From Roseovarius sp. 217 (GTDB taxonomy: Bacteria > Pseudomonadota > Alphaproteobacteria > Rhodobacterales > Rhodobacteraceae), in the NCBI RefSeq assembly GCF_000152845.1, contig NZ_CH902584.1, forward strand, positions 2,861,073 to 2,925,072: a stretch of DNA of 64,000 nt, given 5' to 3'. A model generated the notes under the pieces. That model was not told the DNA's origin. It was given only the letters and a program-made list of their open reading frames with translations, and made no database searches. This document shows positions 8,824-17,605 of the stretch, in pieces (within the stretch, counting starts at the first letter, position 1; every line of letters starts with the position of its first letter). The position numbers were made by a program, and so were the translations under genes.

Positions 8824-8848
8824 TGAGTATTTGAAGACCGATGAAAGA
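8824..8848 (+). repeat. Short 3' element, GAGTATTT...GATGAAAG
   Basis: CTGAGTATTTGAAGACCGATGAAAG lies 48 bases after the DUF4167 stop. It resembles the elements at 17083, 29359 and 55378, all of which lie downstream of a gene and in its sense direction. Confidence 0.5.
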
Positions 8849-8900
8849 GGGGGCTTGCCGGTGGCGGGCCCCATTCTGTGACACCAGATCGAGAGTGCCG

Positions 8901-9644
8901 ATGCCGACCGCCCGCCCGCAGCCTGCCTTTGTGCTCGTGCGCCCGCAGATGGGTGAAAACATCGGAGCGGCGGCGCGGGCGATGTGGAATTTCGGCCTCG
9001 ACCGGATGCGGATCGTGGCGCCGCGCGATGGCTGGCCCAATGAGCGGGCTGTGGCGATGGCGAGCGGGGCCGGACGATTGCTTGACGAGGCGCTCTTGGT
9101 CGAGAGCACTGCGGATGCGGTGGCGGATTGTTCCTTTGTGCTGGCGACGACGGCACGGGCGCGCGGGCTGACCAAACCAGTGTTGAGCCCCGAGCGGGCC
9201 ATGGGGCTGGCGGCGGAGAAGATTGCGGCGGGTGAAAAGGTGGCGGTGCTCTTTGGCCCGGAACGCGCAGGGTTGGAGAATGACGACATCGCCCGCGCCA
9301 ATGCGATCATCAACGTGCCGGTGAATCCGGAATTTGCCAGTCTCAACCTTGGGCAATGCGTGTTGCTCACCGCCTATGAATGGCAGCGTGCGGCGGGGCA
9401 GGTGGTGCCTGAGCGGGTCGATCTGGCCAAGACCGACTGGGCCGCGCAGGTCGAGGTCGAGGCATTGGCGGCGCATTATGAGGAACGGCTGGAGGAGGCC
9501 GGGTTTTTCTTTCCCGAGCACAAGGCCGGGAGCATGAAAACCAACCTGCGCAATATGTGGAGCCGGATGCCGATGACGCGGGCCGATGTGCAGACCTTGC
9601 ATGGGGTGATGCGGCAGATGGTCCGCTGGAAGGCGCGCAGTTGA
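8901..9644 (+). CDS. trmJ: tRNA/rRNA 2'-O-methyltransferase, TrmJ-type (SpoU family)
   Basis: The protein belongs to the SPOUT trefoil-knot methyltransferases. TrmJ methylates the ribose of nucleotide 32 in tRNA anticodon loops. The family motifs are present: VRPQMGENIGAAARAMWNFG near the N-terminus (motif 1), VLFGPERAGLENDDI (motif 2), and VPVNPEFASLNLGQ (motif 3, SAM-binding knot). A helical C-terminal extension of about 80 residues is as expected for TrmJ rather than TrmL. The start giving MPTARPQPAFVLVRP was preferred to one 60 bases upstream, which adds a non-conserved stretch. Confidence 0.85.
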   Translation: MPTARPQPAFVLVRPQMGENIGAAARAMWNFGLDRMRIVAPRDGWPNERAVAMASGAGRLLDEALLVESTADAVADCSFVLATTARARGLTKPVLSPERAMGLAAEKIAAGEKVAVLFGPERAGLENDDIARANAIINVPVNPEFASLNLGQCVLLTAYEWQRAAGQVVPERVDLAKTDWAAQVEVEALAAHYEERLEEAGFFFPEHKAGSMKTNLRNMWSRMPMTRADVQTLHGVMRQMVRWKARS

Positions 9645-9699
9645 AGCAGGCGGGGACGCGCCCTAGTGTTGCCAGGTGCGAACAGGAAGAGGCGTGAGC

Positions 9700-10842
9700 A
9701 TGAGCGGAAAACGCAGCATTTTCGAAGAGGTGGGACAGACAGGGGCCGTGAAGCCCGTGCCGCAAGGCGGCATGATCGACACGGGCCGCCGGGGCGCGCG
9801 GGGTGCGATCCGGGTCTGGCTGATGGTGCTCTTTGCGCTGGTGGTGGTGATGATCGCGGTGGGCGGGCTGACGCGGCTCACTGACAGTGGTCTCAGCATC
9901 ACGGAATGGAAGCCCGTGACGGGGGCGCTGCCGCCGATGTCTGAGGCGCATTGGATGGAAGAGTTCGACAAATACCGGGCCATTCCGCAATATGAGCTGA
10001 TCAACAAGGGCATGACCCTAGCGGAATTCCAGTTCATCTATTGGTGGGAATGGGGGCACCGGCAATTGGGCCGGGTGATCGGGCTTGTCTGGGCCTTGGG
10101 CTTTTTCGGGTTCCTGCTGGCGCGGCAAATTCCCAAAGGATGGACCGGGCGTTTGTTGGTACTGGGCGCACTGGGCGGCGCGCAGGGCGCGATTGGCTGG
10201 TGGATGGTGTCCTCTGGTCTGAGCGGTGAGAGGGTGGCGGTGGCCTCTTACCGGCTGGCGACGCATCTGGGGCTGGCCTTTGTCATTCTGGGGGTGATTG
10301 CCTGGTTCGTGTTCCTGCTGGGGCGCGAGGAGCGGGAGTTGATGCAGGCGCGGCGGGGGCGGGAGGCGAAGCTCTACAGCCTCTCGACGGGTCTCATGCA
10401 TTTTGCCTTCCTGCAGATCCTGCTGGGGGCGCTGGTGGCGGGGATAGATGCCGGGCGCAGCTATACCGATTGGCCGCTGATGGCGGGGGGATTTCTGCCG
10501 CCCGATATGATGGACTTGCAGCCCCTGTGGCGGAACCTCTTTGAGAACCCCGGCACGGTGCAATTCATTCACCGGATGAGCGGCTATCTCTTGCTGATTT
10601 TTGCCGTGGTGGTCTGGCTGCGCGGGCGAAAGAGCGCGCATGTACAGACGCGGGGTGCCTTTACCGCAGCCTTTGCGGTGCTGCTGTTGCAGATCGTTCT
10701 GGGTATTATGACGGTGCTTTATATCGCGCCCTGGCATTTGGCGATTGCGCATCAATTCGTGGCGGTGGTGCTCTGGGTGCTGATCCTGCGGGCGCGGTTC
10801 CTGAGCCAGTATCCGCGCGCCACATCCATTCGGGGACGCTGA
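9700..10842 (+). CDS. ctaA: Heme A synthase (COX15/CtaA)
   Basis: This integral membrane enzyme oxidises the C8 methyl of heme O to make heme A for cytochrome aa3 oxidase. The 380-residue protein has about eight transmembrane helices. It carries the family histidines in EWGHRQLGR, ATHLGLAF, FIHRMSGY and AIAHQF, which ligate substrate and cofactor hemes. The first helix contains VGGLTRLTDSGLS, a strong family signature. The ATG is preceded by AGGAAGAGG, eight bases upstream. It ends two bases before the carboxypeptidase gene. Confidence 0.95.
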   Translation: MSGKRSIFEEVGQTGAVKPVPQGGMIDTGRRGARGAIRVWLMVLFALVVVMIAVGGLTRLTDSGLSITEWKPVTGALPPMSEAHWMEEFDKYRAIPQYELINKGMTLAEFQFIYWWEWGHRQLGRVIGLVWALGFFGFLLARQIPKGWTGRLLVLGALGGAQGAIGWWMVSSGLSGERVAVASYRLATHLGLAFVILGVIAWFVFLLGREERELMQARRGREAKLYSLSTGLMHFAFLQILLGALVAGIDAGRSYTDWPLMAGGFLPPDMMDLQPLWRNLFENPGTVQFIHRMSGYLLLIFAVVVWLRGRKSAHVQTRGAFTAAFAVLLLQIVLGIMTVLYIAPWHLAIAHQFVAVVLWVLILRARFLSQYPRATSIRGR

Positions 10843-10844
10843 GC

Positions 10845-12314
10845 ATGAGCGCCTATGATGATCTGATGGCGCGCGAGCGCGAGACGCAGGCCTTGGCGCA
10901 GGTGGCCGGACGGCTGGGCTGGGATCAGGAAACCATGATGCCGCGCGGCGCCGCCGATCAGCGGGCCGAGGAATCGGGTGCGATGCAGGCGGTGCTTCAT
11001 GCGCGACGGGTGGACCCGGCGCGGGGCGATGTGCTGGCAGAGGCCGAGGAGAAAGCGACCGGGGCCGTGGCGCGGGCGCAGTTGCGCCATATCCGGCGGG
11101 ATTATGAGCGGGCGGTCAAGGTGCCGGGCGATCTGGCCGTGGCGCTGGCGCGGCTGACGAGCCGGGCGCAGGGGCAATGGGCCGAGGCGCGGGCGGCGGA
11201 TGACTTTGCCGCCTTTGCGCCGGTTCTGTCCGAGGTGGTCCGGCTCAAGCGCGAGGAAGCGGCGGCCCTGTCAGCGGGTGGCGCGCTCTATGATGCGCTG
11301 CTTGAGGATTACGAGCCGGGGATGGGGGCCGCAAAGCTCGATGCGATGTTTGCTGAGATGCGACCGCGTCTGGTGGCGCTGCGCGCGGCAGCGCTGGAGG
11401 TGGCGTGGCCCAAGCTCGAGGGCAGATTTGACCGTGCCGCGCAACTGGCGCTGTCGCAGAAGCTGGCGCAGGTGTTCGGCTATGACCTGAGCCGGGGGCG
11501 GCTGGATCTGGCGGTGCATCCGTTCAGTTCCGGCAGCGGCGACGATGTGCGGATCACCACGCGGGTGAGCGAGGTGGACCCGTTCAACTGTTTCTATTCC
11601 ACCATCCACGAGGTCGGACATGCCTGTTACGAGCAGGGCATTGATCCCGCCTATCGCCTGACGCTCTTGGGGCAGGGGGTGTCGATGGGGGTGCATGAGA
11701 GCCAGAGCCGGATTTATGAGAACCAGTTGGGGCGGAGCCGGGCCTTCTGTGGTTGGCTCTATGGGCAGATGCGCGATGCCTTTGGCGCGTTCGGAATTGC
11801 CGATGAGGATGGCTTTTACCGCGCTGTGAACCGGGTGCATCGTGGCTATATCCGGACCGAGGCAGATGAGGTGCAATACAATCTGCATGTGATGCTGCGT
11901 TACGATCTGGAGCGGGCGTTGATGACCGGGGATTTGGCCGTGACCGATCTTGAGGCGGCGTGGAATGATCGCTTTGCCGCTGATTTCGGCACGCCGGTGG
12001 ATCGCGCGTCCAACGGCGTGTTGCAGGATGTGCATTGGTCGGTGGGTCTGTTCGGGTATTTCCCGACCTATAGTCTGGGCAATGTCTATGCCGGGTGCCT
12101 GCATGCCGCGTTGCGGGACGCCGTGCCGGGGCTCGATGCGCAATTGGCGCAAGGTGATCTGCAAGAGGCAACTGCGTGGCTGCGCGACACTGTGCAGCAG
12201 CATGGCGGGCTATACGAGCCGGCGGAGGTCATTGCGCGCGCCTGTGGGGCCGCACCGCGGGCAGAGCCGCTCTTGGCCTATCTGGAGGGTAAGTTTGGTG
12301 CGCTCGCCGGGTGA
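10845..12314 (+). CDS. Carboxypeptidase Taq (M32 metallopeptidase)
   Basis: M32 enzymes are cytosolic metal-dependent carboxypeptidases of about 500 residues that remove C-terminal amino acids. Here 489 residues are encoded. HEVGH at 255-259 gives two metal histidines and the catalytic glutamate, and HESQSRIYEN about 25 residues later supplies the third ligand region. The start YDDLMARERETQALAQ and the conserved LGWDQETMMP also fit. It is tightly packed behind ctaA (gap of two bases) and ends three bases before the convergent CapD-type gene. Confidence 0.93.
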   Translation: MSAYDDLMARERETQALAQVAGRLGWDQETMMPRGAADQRAEESGAMQAVLHARRVDPARGDVLAEAEEKATGAVARAQLRHIRRDYERAVKVPGDLAVALARLTSRAQGQWAEARAADDFAAFAPVLSEVVRLKREEAAALSAGGALYDALLEDYEPGMGAAKLDAMFAEMRPRLVALRAAALEVAWPKLEGRFDRAAQLALSQKLAQVFGYDLSRGRLDLAVHPFSSGSGDDVRITTRVSEVDPFNCFYSTIHEVGHACYEQGIDPAYRLTLLGQGVSMGVHESQSRIYENQLGRSRAFCGWLYGQMRDAFGAFGIADEDGFYRAVNRVHRGYIRTEADEVQYNLHVMLRYDLERALMTGDLAVTDLEAAWNDRFAADFGTPVDRASNGVLQDVHWSVGLFGYFPTYSLGNVYAGCLHAALRDAVPGLDAQLAQGDLQEATAWLRDTVQQHGGLYEPAEVIARACGAAPRAEPLLAYLEGKFGALAG

Positions 12315-12317
12315 CGT

Positions 12318-14252
12318 CTACTGATTGACGCTGGCTTCGGGGTGGTCTTCGATCTGTTCGATCCACTGCGCGAGCACGCTGCGCAGGAGCGCCACGTCGC
12401 GGGTCTCGATTGCCTCGGACAGGGATTTGAGCGCCTTGGCGAGTTCGATTTCCGACAGATGGCCTTCTTGGGCGCGCAGGATCTTGGGGTGTGGCGTGGT
12501 CAGCATGTCGGAGCCGATCAGCAGTTCCTCATAGAGCTTTTCACCGGGGCGCAGGCCGGTGATGCGGATCTCGATGTCGCCGTGTGGATTTAGCGTGTCA
12601 CGTACCGTGAGACCCGAGCCTTCGATCATCTTGCGCGCCACGTCGCGCACCGCGATGGGTTTGCCCATGTCGAGCACAAAGACATCGCCGCCGCGGGCAA
12701 AAGAGCCTGCCAATAGAACCAAGCGCGCCGCTTCGGGGATGGTCATGAAATAGCGGGTGACGTCGGCGTGGGTCAGCGTCACAGGCCCGCCGCGCGCAAT
12801 TTGTTCCGCAAAGAGCGGGATGACAGAGCCGGAAGAGCCCAACACATTGCCAAAACGCACCATGGAGAAGCGGGTGGTTTTGCTCCGGGTTGCCAGATCC
12901 TGCACGATCATTTCGGCAAAGCGCTTGGAGGCGCCCATCACGCTGACGGGGCGCACGGCCTTGTCTGTCGAGACGAGGATAAAAAGTTCGACCCCGGCGT
13001 CGCGTGCGGCATGGGCCACGATCCGTGTGCCGATCACATTGTTGCGCATGCCTTCAATCGCGTTCGCTTCGACCATGGGCACGTGTTTGTAGGCGGCGGC
13101 GTGCAGCACAATCTCGACCTTGCGCGCGCGCATCAGGACATTGACCACCGATTTCTCGCAAACCGAGCCAAGTATGGGGGTGATCCGCATCAGAGGTGCG
13201 AGGCTGCGCAATTCGCGGTCGATCTCGAAGAGGGCGTGTTCGCTGTGATCAAAGAGGATCAGATGGCCGGGCTCGTAGGCGATCACTTGGCGGCAGAGTT
13301 CCGAGCCGATCGAGCCACCGGCACCGGTGACGAGCACGCAGCGCCCCTTGTAGCTGTCACGTGAGCCGGGAAGTTTGTCGTCCAGCCCGTCGCGGCCGAG
13401 GAGATCGTTGATGTCAACCGGGCGGCTCTTGTAGAGGGTGCGGACGTCGTTGGAGATCAGATCCGCAAAGGAGGGCAGAGCGTGGACCTCGCAGCCATGG
13501 TCTGCGATGCGGCGCGAGAGCACGGCGCGCTTGGCCGGGGGGGCGCTTGGCATGGCGAGGATGACGCGCTGAATGTCGTAGCGTTTGATGAGATCCGGCA
13601 GATCGGACGATTTGAACACCTTGAGTCCCGCAATGGTCAGGGATTGCAGGCGCGGTTCGTCGTCAACGAAGGCCATTGGCAAGACTTCGTCATCCGTTGC
13701 CAATGCGCTGGCGAGTTGTTGTCCGGTTTGACCGGCCCCATAGATCAGCACCCGCAGACGGCGATTGCCATTGCGGTAGATGCGCAGCAGGACCATGCGC
13801 AGCACGAGGCGCGCGGTGACGGACAGGATGAGAAACATCATGCCGCTGACGACATAGACCGTGGCCGGGGCCGCCGCGCTGCCCGGAAGAAGCGAACCGG
13901 CGACGCCGCTTGCCGTCATGGCAAGTGCCACCCAACCCGAGTTGAGCATGCCTTGCATTTCGTAGGATTTCAGCTTGACCTTGTGCAGCCCGAAATAGGT
14001 TGCCACCGCGGCGGCGGTGCACATCATCACCAGAAGTTCGCTCAGAACTGCATCTCCCGCTGCCGCGAGAGAGGACGGTCCGAGGAGGAGAACACGCGCG
14101 GCGAGGTACGAGATAGCCACGATCAGCATATCGAGCGTCAGAAAGAACGTCTGCTTCTGACCTTGTTTCAGCGTCGTGACAGTTCGATAGAGCACTGCGC
14201 TTACCCCCACTATTCGGCTTTTTCGTTTTAGGCGCTTGGCGCAGTAATACAA
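12318..14252 (-). CDS. Membrane-bound nucleotide-sugar epimerase/dehydratase (CapD/WbpM/FlaA1-type)
   Basis: Proteins of this type convert UDP-GlcNAc-like sugars for capsule, O-antigen or glycan synthesis. The first 160 residues contain about four membrane helices. A CoA-binding-like Rossmann domain with IYGAGQTGQQLA follows, then the catalytic SDR domain with VLVTGAGGSIGSEL. The active-site region reads LVSTDKAVRPVSVMGASK, where Met replaces the usual SDR tyrosine, as in the WbpM/PglF group. The 5' end is uncertain: the first possible start is a TTG at 14252, and GTG codons lie about 16-20 residues later. It is downstream of and co-directional with the priming transferase. Confidence 0.88.
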   Translation of the reverse strand: MYYCAKRLKRKSRIVGVSAVLYRTVTTLKQGQKQTFFLTLDMLIVAISYLAARVLLLGPSSLAAAGDAVLSELLVMMCTAAAVATYFGLHKVKLKSYEMQGMLNSGWVALAMTASGVAGSLLPGSAAAPATVYVVSGMMFLILSVTARLVLRMVLLRIYRNGNRRLRVLIYGAGQTGQQLASALATDDEVLPMAFVDDEPRLQSLTIAGLKVFKSSDLPDLIKRYDIQRVILAMPSAPPAKRAVLSRRIADHGCEVHALPSFADLISNDVRTLYKSRPVDINDLLGRDGLDDKLPGSRDSYKGRCVLVTGAGGSIGSELCRQVIAYEPGHLILFDHSEHALFEIDRELRSLAPLMRITPILGSVCEKSVVNVLMRARKVEIVLHAAAYKHVPMVEANAIEGMRNNVIGTRIVAHAARDAGVELFILVSTDKAVRPVSVMGASKRFAEMIVQDLATRSKTTRFSMVRFGNVLGSSGSVIPLFAEQIARGGPVTLTHADVTRYFMTIPEAARLVLLAGSFARGGDVFVLDMGKPIAVRDVARKMIEGSGLTVRDTLNPHGDIEIRITGLRPGEKLYEELLIGSDMLTTPHPKILRAQEGHLSEIELAKALKSLSEAIETRDVALLRSVLAQWIEQIEDHPEASVNQ

Positions 14253-14353
14253 ATCCCAATCACTGGCTTGTTACAGGTGTGGACCCCGAAACTGAGCAAG
14301 TTTTAGCCGATTCGCGTAACATATGTGCAAGAGGCGTGACGAATCCTTTGAAA

Positions 14354-14989
14354 TCAACCGCGTTCGAGGCGGCGTGCCCTGCGACGGTAAAAGACACGAA
14401 TCACGGTCTGGCAGATTAAACGCAGGTCGTAGCACAGGCTCTGGTGGCGCGACCAAATCAGATCCAGCCTTGCCTTGCGGGGAATGCAACGGGTCACATA
14501 GGTGGTTTCTCCGGTCTCGTGGCTGGTGCAGGCGGAGAGCAGCTTTTCTTCGGTTCGGTGGTAGACCAGCGTCGCGAGTCCGGTCACACCGGGGCGTTTC
14601 TCGAGCACCTTGGCGTAGAGGTCGGGGCAGGCCTCGACATAGCAGCGCAGGGGGGGGCGCGGTCCGACAAAGCTCATGTCCCCGCGCAGCACATTGAGAA
14701 GCTGTGGCAATTCATCGAGGCGGTAGGCGCGAAGGCGTCTGCCCAGGGCGGTGACACGATGCTGCTTGTAGCCGGACGAGACGCCCGCGTCGTTCTCGAC
14801 CACCCGCATGGTGCGGAATTTCCAAAGGCAAAACGGTGTATCCGGTGTCCGCATCCGCTCGGACAAGTACAACACGGGGCGGCCGTCGATCAGGGCGATG
14901 AGGAGGGCAACGACGAGGATAACCGGAGCCAGCAGCAGGATCAGCAAAAGCGCAAATCCAATGTCGAAGGCCCTCTTGGCTGGGGTCAT
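14354..14989 (-). CDS. Priming sugar transferase (bacterial sugar transferase, PF02397 type)
   Basis: Such enzymes attach the first sugar phosphate of a polysaccharide repeat to undecaprenyl phosphate on the inner membrane. The 211-residue protein has one N-terminal membrane segment (about 8-34). It then carries the catalytic core KFRTM (57-61), DELPQLLNVLRGDMSFVGPRP (92-112) and a late PGVTGLA. It is a short, ExoY-like form without the N-terminal multi-helix domain of WbaP. Its ATG overlaps the epimerase stop in ATGA, so the two genes are translationally coupled. The sugar transferred cannot be read from sequence. Confidence 0.9.
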   Translation of the reverse strand: MTPAKRAFDIGFALLLILLLAPVILVVALLIALIDGRPVLYLSERMRTPDTPFCLWKFRTMRVVENDAGVSSGYKQHRVTALGRRLRAYRLDELPQLLNVLRGDMSFVGPRPPLRCYVEACPDLYAKVLEKRPGVTGLATLVYHRTEEKLLSACTSHETGETTYVTRCIPRKARLDLIWSRHQSLCYDLRLICQTVIRVFYRRRARRLERG

Positions 14990-15828
14990 GGTGCGGTCTC
15001 CAGAGTGTGCCAGTCGTCGATCATCTGTTGGGCTGTATCTCTGAGATATAGAAACGGGATCAAACCGGCAAGTCGGGTGCCGTCGAGGCTTACGGTCTGC
15101 ACGGCGGTTTCCGGGGCGTCTTGCCAGATCACGGGACGTCCGGCTGCCTCGGCCAGAGCCTGCATGGTTACGGGCGTGGGCGATGTGACATTGAGCGTAT
15201 CAGGAAGCTGATCTGGCGGCACGCTTGCGAGCGCCCTCAAGACCTTGGCCAGATCGCCCGGAGCGATATAGCTGCGGCAGGGGCCGGTGCCATCGGCAAA
15301 GCGGTCAAGCCGGACCGGGCTGTCATGCAGCCGCAGGGCGGGGGCAAGGCTGTCGGCCCCCACAACATTCGCAAGCCGCAGGCAGCAGTGCCGCGTGGGG
15401 CCGGTGGGCAAGGCACGCACCGCGTCTTCCATCGCCAGTTTGGAATGGCCATAGGCATTGGCGGGCGCCGGTCTATCGGTTTCGTGCAGCGCGTGGCCAG
15501 GACCGTAGACTGCGGCGGAGGAGAAGTGCAGCACGCGCCGCGCGCCGCAGGCTGCGGCCAGATCGGCGCTGTGGCGGACGAGGTCGATGTTGGCTGAAAG
15601 ATCCTCTGGCGCGCCGGACACCCGGCCCCAAAGCGCAATGACGGTATCGCAATCGGGCAAAGTTGAGAGACGAGCCCCGGGGGACCAAAGAATATCAGCG
15701 GGCTTGCGGCGCGACAGCCAGACAATCCGTGGGGCGTCAAGATCGCGCCACGCGGCCCGCAAGAATCCGGCAATTCGGCCTGATGCGCCGGTCACGAGCA
15801 GAGATGGTCCTAAGTGCGTTTCGGCCAA
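14986..15828 (-). CDS. NAD-dependent epimerase/dehydratase (extended SDR)
   Basis: The protein opens with a nucleotide-binding motif LLVTGASGRIAGF. It has the SDR serine in HFSSAAVYGP and the catalytic YGHSK, so it is a sugar epimerase or dehydratase of the extended SDR class. Placed in this locus it probably makes a nucleotide-sugar precursor. The start is uncertain: I propose the TTG giving MAETHLGPSLLVTG (280 residues), because no in-frame ATG lies close by and sequence further upstream is out of character. It is divergent from the export lipoprotein gene. Confidence 0.75.
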   Translation of the reverse strand: MAETHLGPSLLVTGASGRIAGFLRAAWRDLDAPRIVWLSRRKPADILWSPGARLSTLPDCDTVIALWGRVSGAPEDLSANIDLVRHSADLAAACGARRVLHFSSAAVYGPGHALHETDRPAPANAYGHSKLAMEDAVRALPTGPTRHCCLRLANVVGADSLAPALRLHDSPVRLDRFADGTGPCRSYIAPGDLAKVLRALASVPPDQLPDTLNVTSPTPVTMQALAEAAGRPVIWQDAPETAVQTVSLDGTRLAGLIPFLYLRDTAQQMIDDWHTLETAP

Positions 15829-15903
15829 GATGCAGCGCTGCCTGTTGCTAAAGGTCAGATTCCGATTGTCTAGCACGCCGTGTGCGGGGTAGGAACCGAT
15901 GCA

Positions 15904-17049
15904 ATGCCAAACAGACGGGGGAGTCGGAGAGTGACGCGCACAATCAGGATTTTCCTTGGGGTTCTCATGTTTGCCGCTCTGGCGTCGTGCAGTTTGCCTC
16001 GGGGTGCCGCCCTGCAAAGTGAGGTTCTCGCCGAACGTGACACAAAATCCCCCACGTTTCAGGTGGTGGAGGTCACGCGCCGGTCCACGCCTGCCCTCGC
16101 GTTGTGGCCTGCGTCCGGATGGAAGGGGCATTACCGTTGGTTATCGGCAAGCCGTGGCCCTGATTCCTCGATCATTCAAACCGGGGATACGCTTCAAATC
16201 GTGATCTGGGACAATCAGGAAAATTCCCTGTTGGCCAGTCAGGAGTCGCGATCGACGGCCGTTCCTCCAATGACGGTGTCGCCGTCTGGATCGGTGTTCA
16301 TGCCCTATCTCGGTGAGATTAATGTGCGCGGAATGACCGAATCCGAAGCGCGTGAGACGTTGCAAACGCGCATGCTCGAGATTGCGCCCTCGGCGCAGGT
16401 GCAGTTGAGCGTCACGCCGGGGCGCAACAATGCGGTCGACGTGGTGGGCGGTGTTGCCGCCCCCGGAAACTATCCGCTGGAGTCGCGCAATACGCGGGTC
16501 ATGAGCGTGCTGGCGCAGGCTGGCGGCGTGTCTCCGGCGATGAAGAATCCTCTGGTCGTGTTGCAACGTGGCTCTGAGGTCTATGAAACCCGTGCGGAGA
16601 CGCTGTTTGCCGATCCCGGTCGCAACGCGCTGGTGCGCGGGGGCGATCAGATCGTCGTGACCGAAGATGACCGCAGCTTTAACGTGTTGGGTGCTGCGGG
16701 CAGCCAGAAGGTGATTCCCTTCGAGGAGGAAACCATAACCGCGATGGAGGCCGTATCGTCCATGGGCGGGTTGAGTGCGGCGCGTGCCGATCCCAAAGGA
16801 TTGCTGGTGCTGCGGGAATATGACCGGCGGCATCTCAACCCCGACAAGCCAGGTCCGGACATGCCTCAGGTCATTTTTTCGCTGGATCTGACCAATGCTG
16901 ATGGTCTGTTTGCCGCGCGGCAATTCCAGATCAATCCCGGTGACACGCTGCTTGCAACCGAATCGCCGGTCACGCGGGTGCAGACCATACTTGGTCTGTT
17001 TGGAACGATCGTTGGTTTCGGCGCGACCGCGAACAATCTGGCGAACTAG
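15904..17049 (+). CDS. Polysaccharide export outer-membrane lipoprotein (Wza type)
   Basis: Wza-type proteins form the outer-membrane channel for capsule and exopolysaccharide. The N-terminus has an Arg-rich start, a hydrophobic stretch and the lipobox LASC, so the mature protein starts at a lipidated cysteine. The poly-export domain follows (IIQTGDTLQIVIWDNQE ... GSVFMPYLGEINVRGMT). Two SLBB-like segments come next (VDVVGGVAAPGNYPL and FNVLGAAGSQKVIPF). AGGA lies 10 bases before the chosen ATG; a GTG at 15931 is a possible alternative. The inner-membrane co-polymerase partner (Wzc/ExoP type) is not in the window. Confidence 0.88.
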   Translation: MPNRRGSRRVTRTIRIFLGVLMFAALASCSLPRGAALQSEVLAERDTKSPTFQVVEVTRRSTPALALWPASGWKGHYRWLSASRGPDSSIIQTGDTLQIVIWDNQENSLLASQESRSTAVPPMTVSPSGSVFMPYLGEINVRGMTESEARETLQTRMLEIAPSAQVQLSVTPGRNNAVDVVGGVAAPGNYPLESRNTRVMSVLAQAGGVSPAMKNPLVVLQRGSEVYETRAETLFADPGRNALVRGGDQIVVTEDDRSFNVLGAAGSQKVIPFEEETITAMEAVSSMGGLSAARADPKGLLVLREYDRRHLNPDKPGPDMPQVIFSLDLTNADGLFAARQFQINPGDTLLATESPVTRVQTILGLFGTIVGFGATANNLAN

Positions 17050-17082
17050 CCGCACTGTCACGCCAGAATGGCCTGTGGGATG

Positions 17083-17130
17083 ATGGGGGCGCTGCCCCCA
17101 TGCCCCTGAGGTATCTTAAGCCCGACGAGG
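17083..17130 (+). terminator. 3' element with perfect hairpin after the export gene
   Basis: ATGGGGGC-GCT-GCCCCCAT is a perfect stem-loop 34 bases after the stop. It is followed by CCCTGAGGTATCTTAAG and GACGAGG. The layout repeats at 29359, after mfd. It probably ends transcription or stabilises the 3' end, although the T-run is weak. Confidence 0.5.
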
Positions 17131-17173
17131 CCACTCGGCAGGTGCGATCCCGTCGGGTGACGAGCCTGCCGCT

Positions 17174-17524
17174 TTAGACAAGTGACATGCGTTCAGCGCG
17201 CTCTGCGTCCGGAAACGGGCGGTAGAGGGCAAAGCGGGCCTGAGCAATCTGGGCATGGACACGCTCATGCAGCACTGTCGTTGTCTCGTCCTGTGCGCCA
17301 GTGAGCCGAAAGGCGCGGTCCAGTTGGGCGAGATCGGCAACCTCTATCTCGAGCAGGAAATCACCATAGGCATCGGCCGCAAGGTTCAGCTTGCGACGGC
17401 AGAGGCGCCAACGTCCAATGGTTCCGTGGGTGTGAAGATGGGTCATCCAAGCCTCAAGCGCGGCGGCAAAGCCCAACGCCTTGGCATCCTGTTTGAGGTC
17501 AATCATGCAGCAATAGAGGTTCAT
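17174..17524 (-). CDS. Small conserved protein (possibly DUF6614), function unknown
   Basis: The 116-residue protein starts MNLYCCMIDLKQDAKAL. It shows alternating beta and helix elements (HGTIGRWRLCRRKLNL, FLLEIEVADLAQLDRAF) resembling a ferredoxin-like dimeric alpha-beta barrel fold. There is no signal peptide or membrane segment. I associate it from memory with a small Rhodobacteraceae family (DUF6614); this was not checked. It converges with the export lipoprotein gene and is probably unrelated to polysaccharide synthesis. Confidence 0.6.
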   Translation of the reverse strand: MNLYCCMIDLKQDAKALGFAAALEAWMTHLHTHGTIGRWRLCRRKLNLAADAYGDFLLEIEVADLAQLDRAFRLTGAQDETTTVLHERVHAQIAQARFALYRPFPDAERAERMSLV

Positions 17525-17605
17525 CGGCAGGCATCCCGGCATCCTGTGGCACCCTGCCGAGTTTGCACGGGATAGGTTGAGACCGAGTTAAGCCCCGAGC
17601 GGCCG

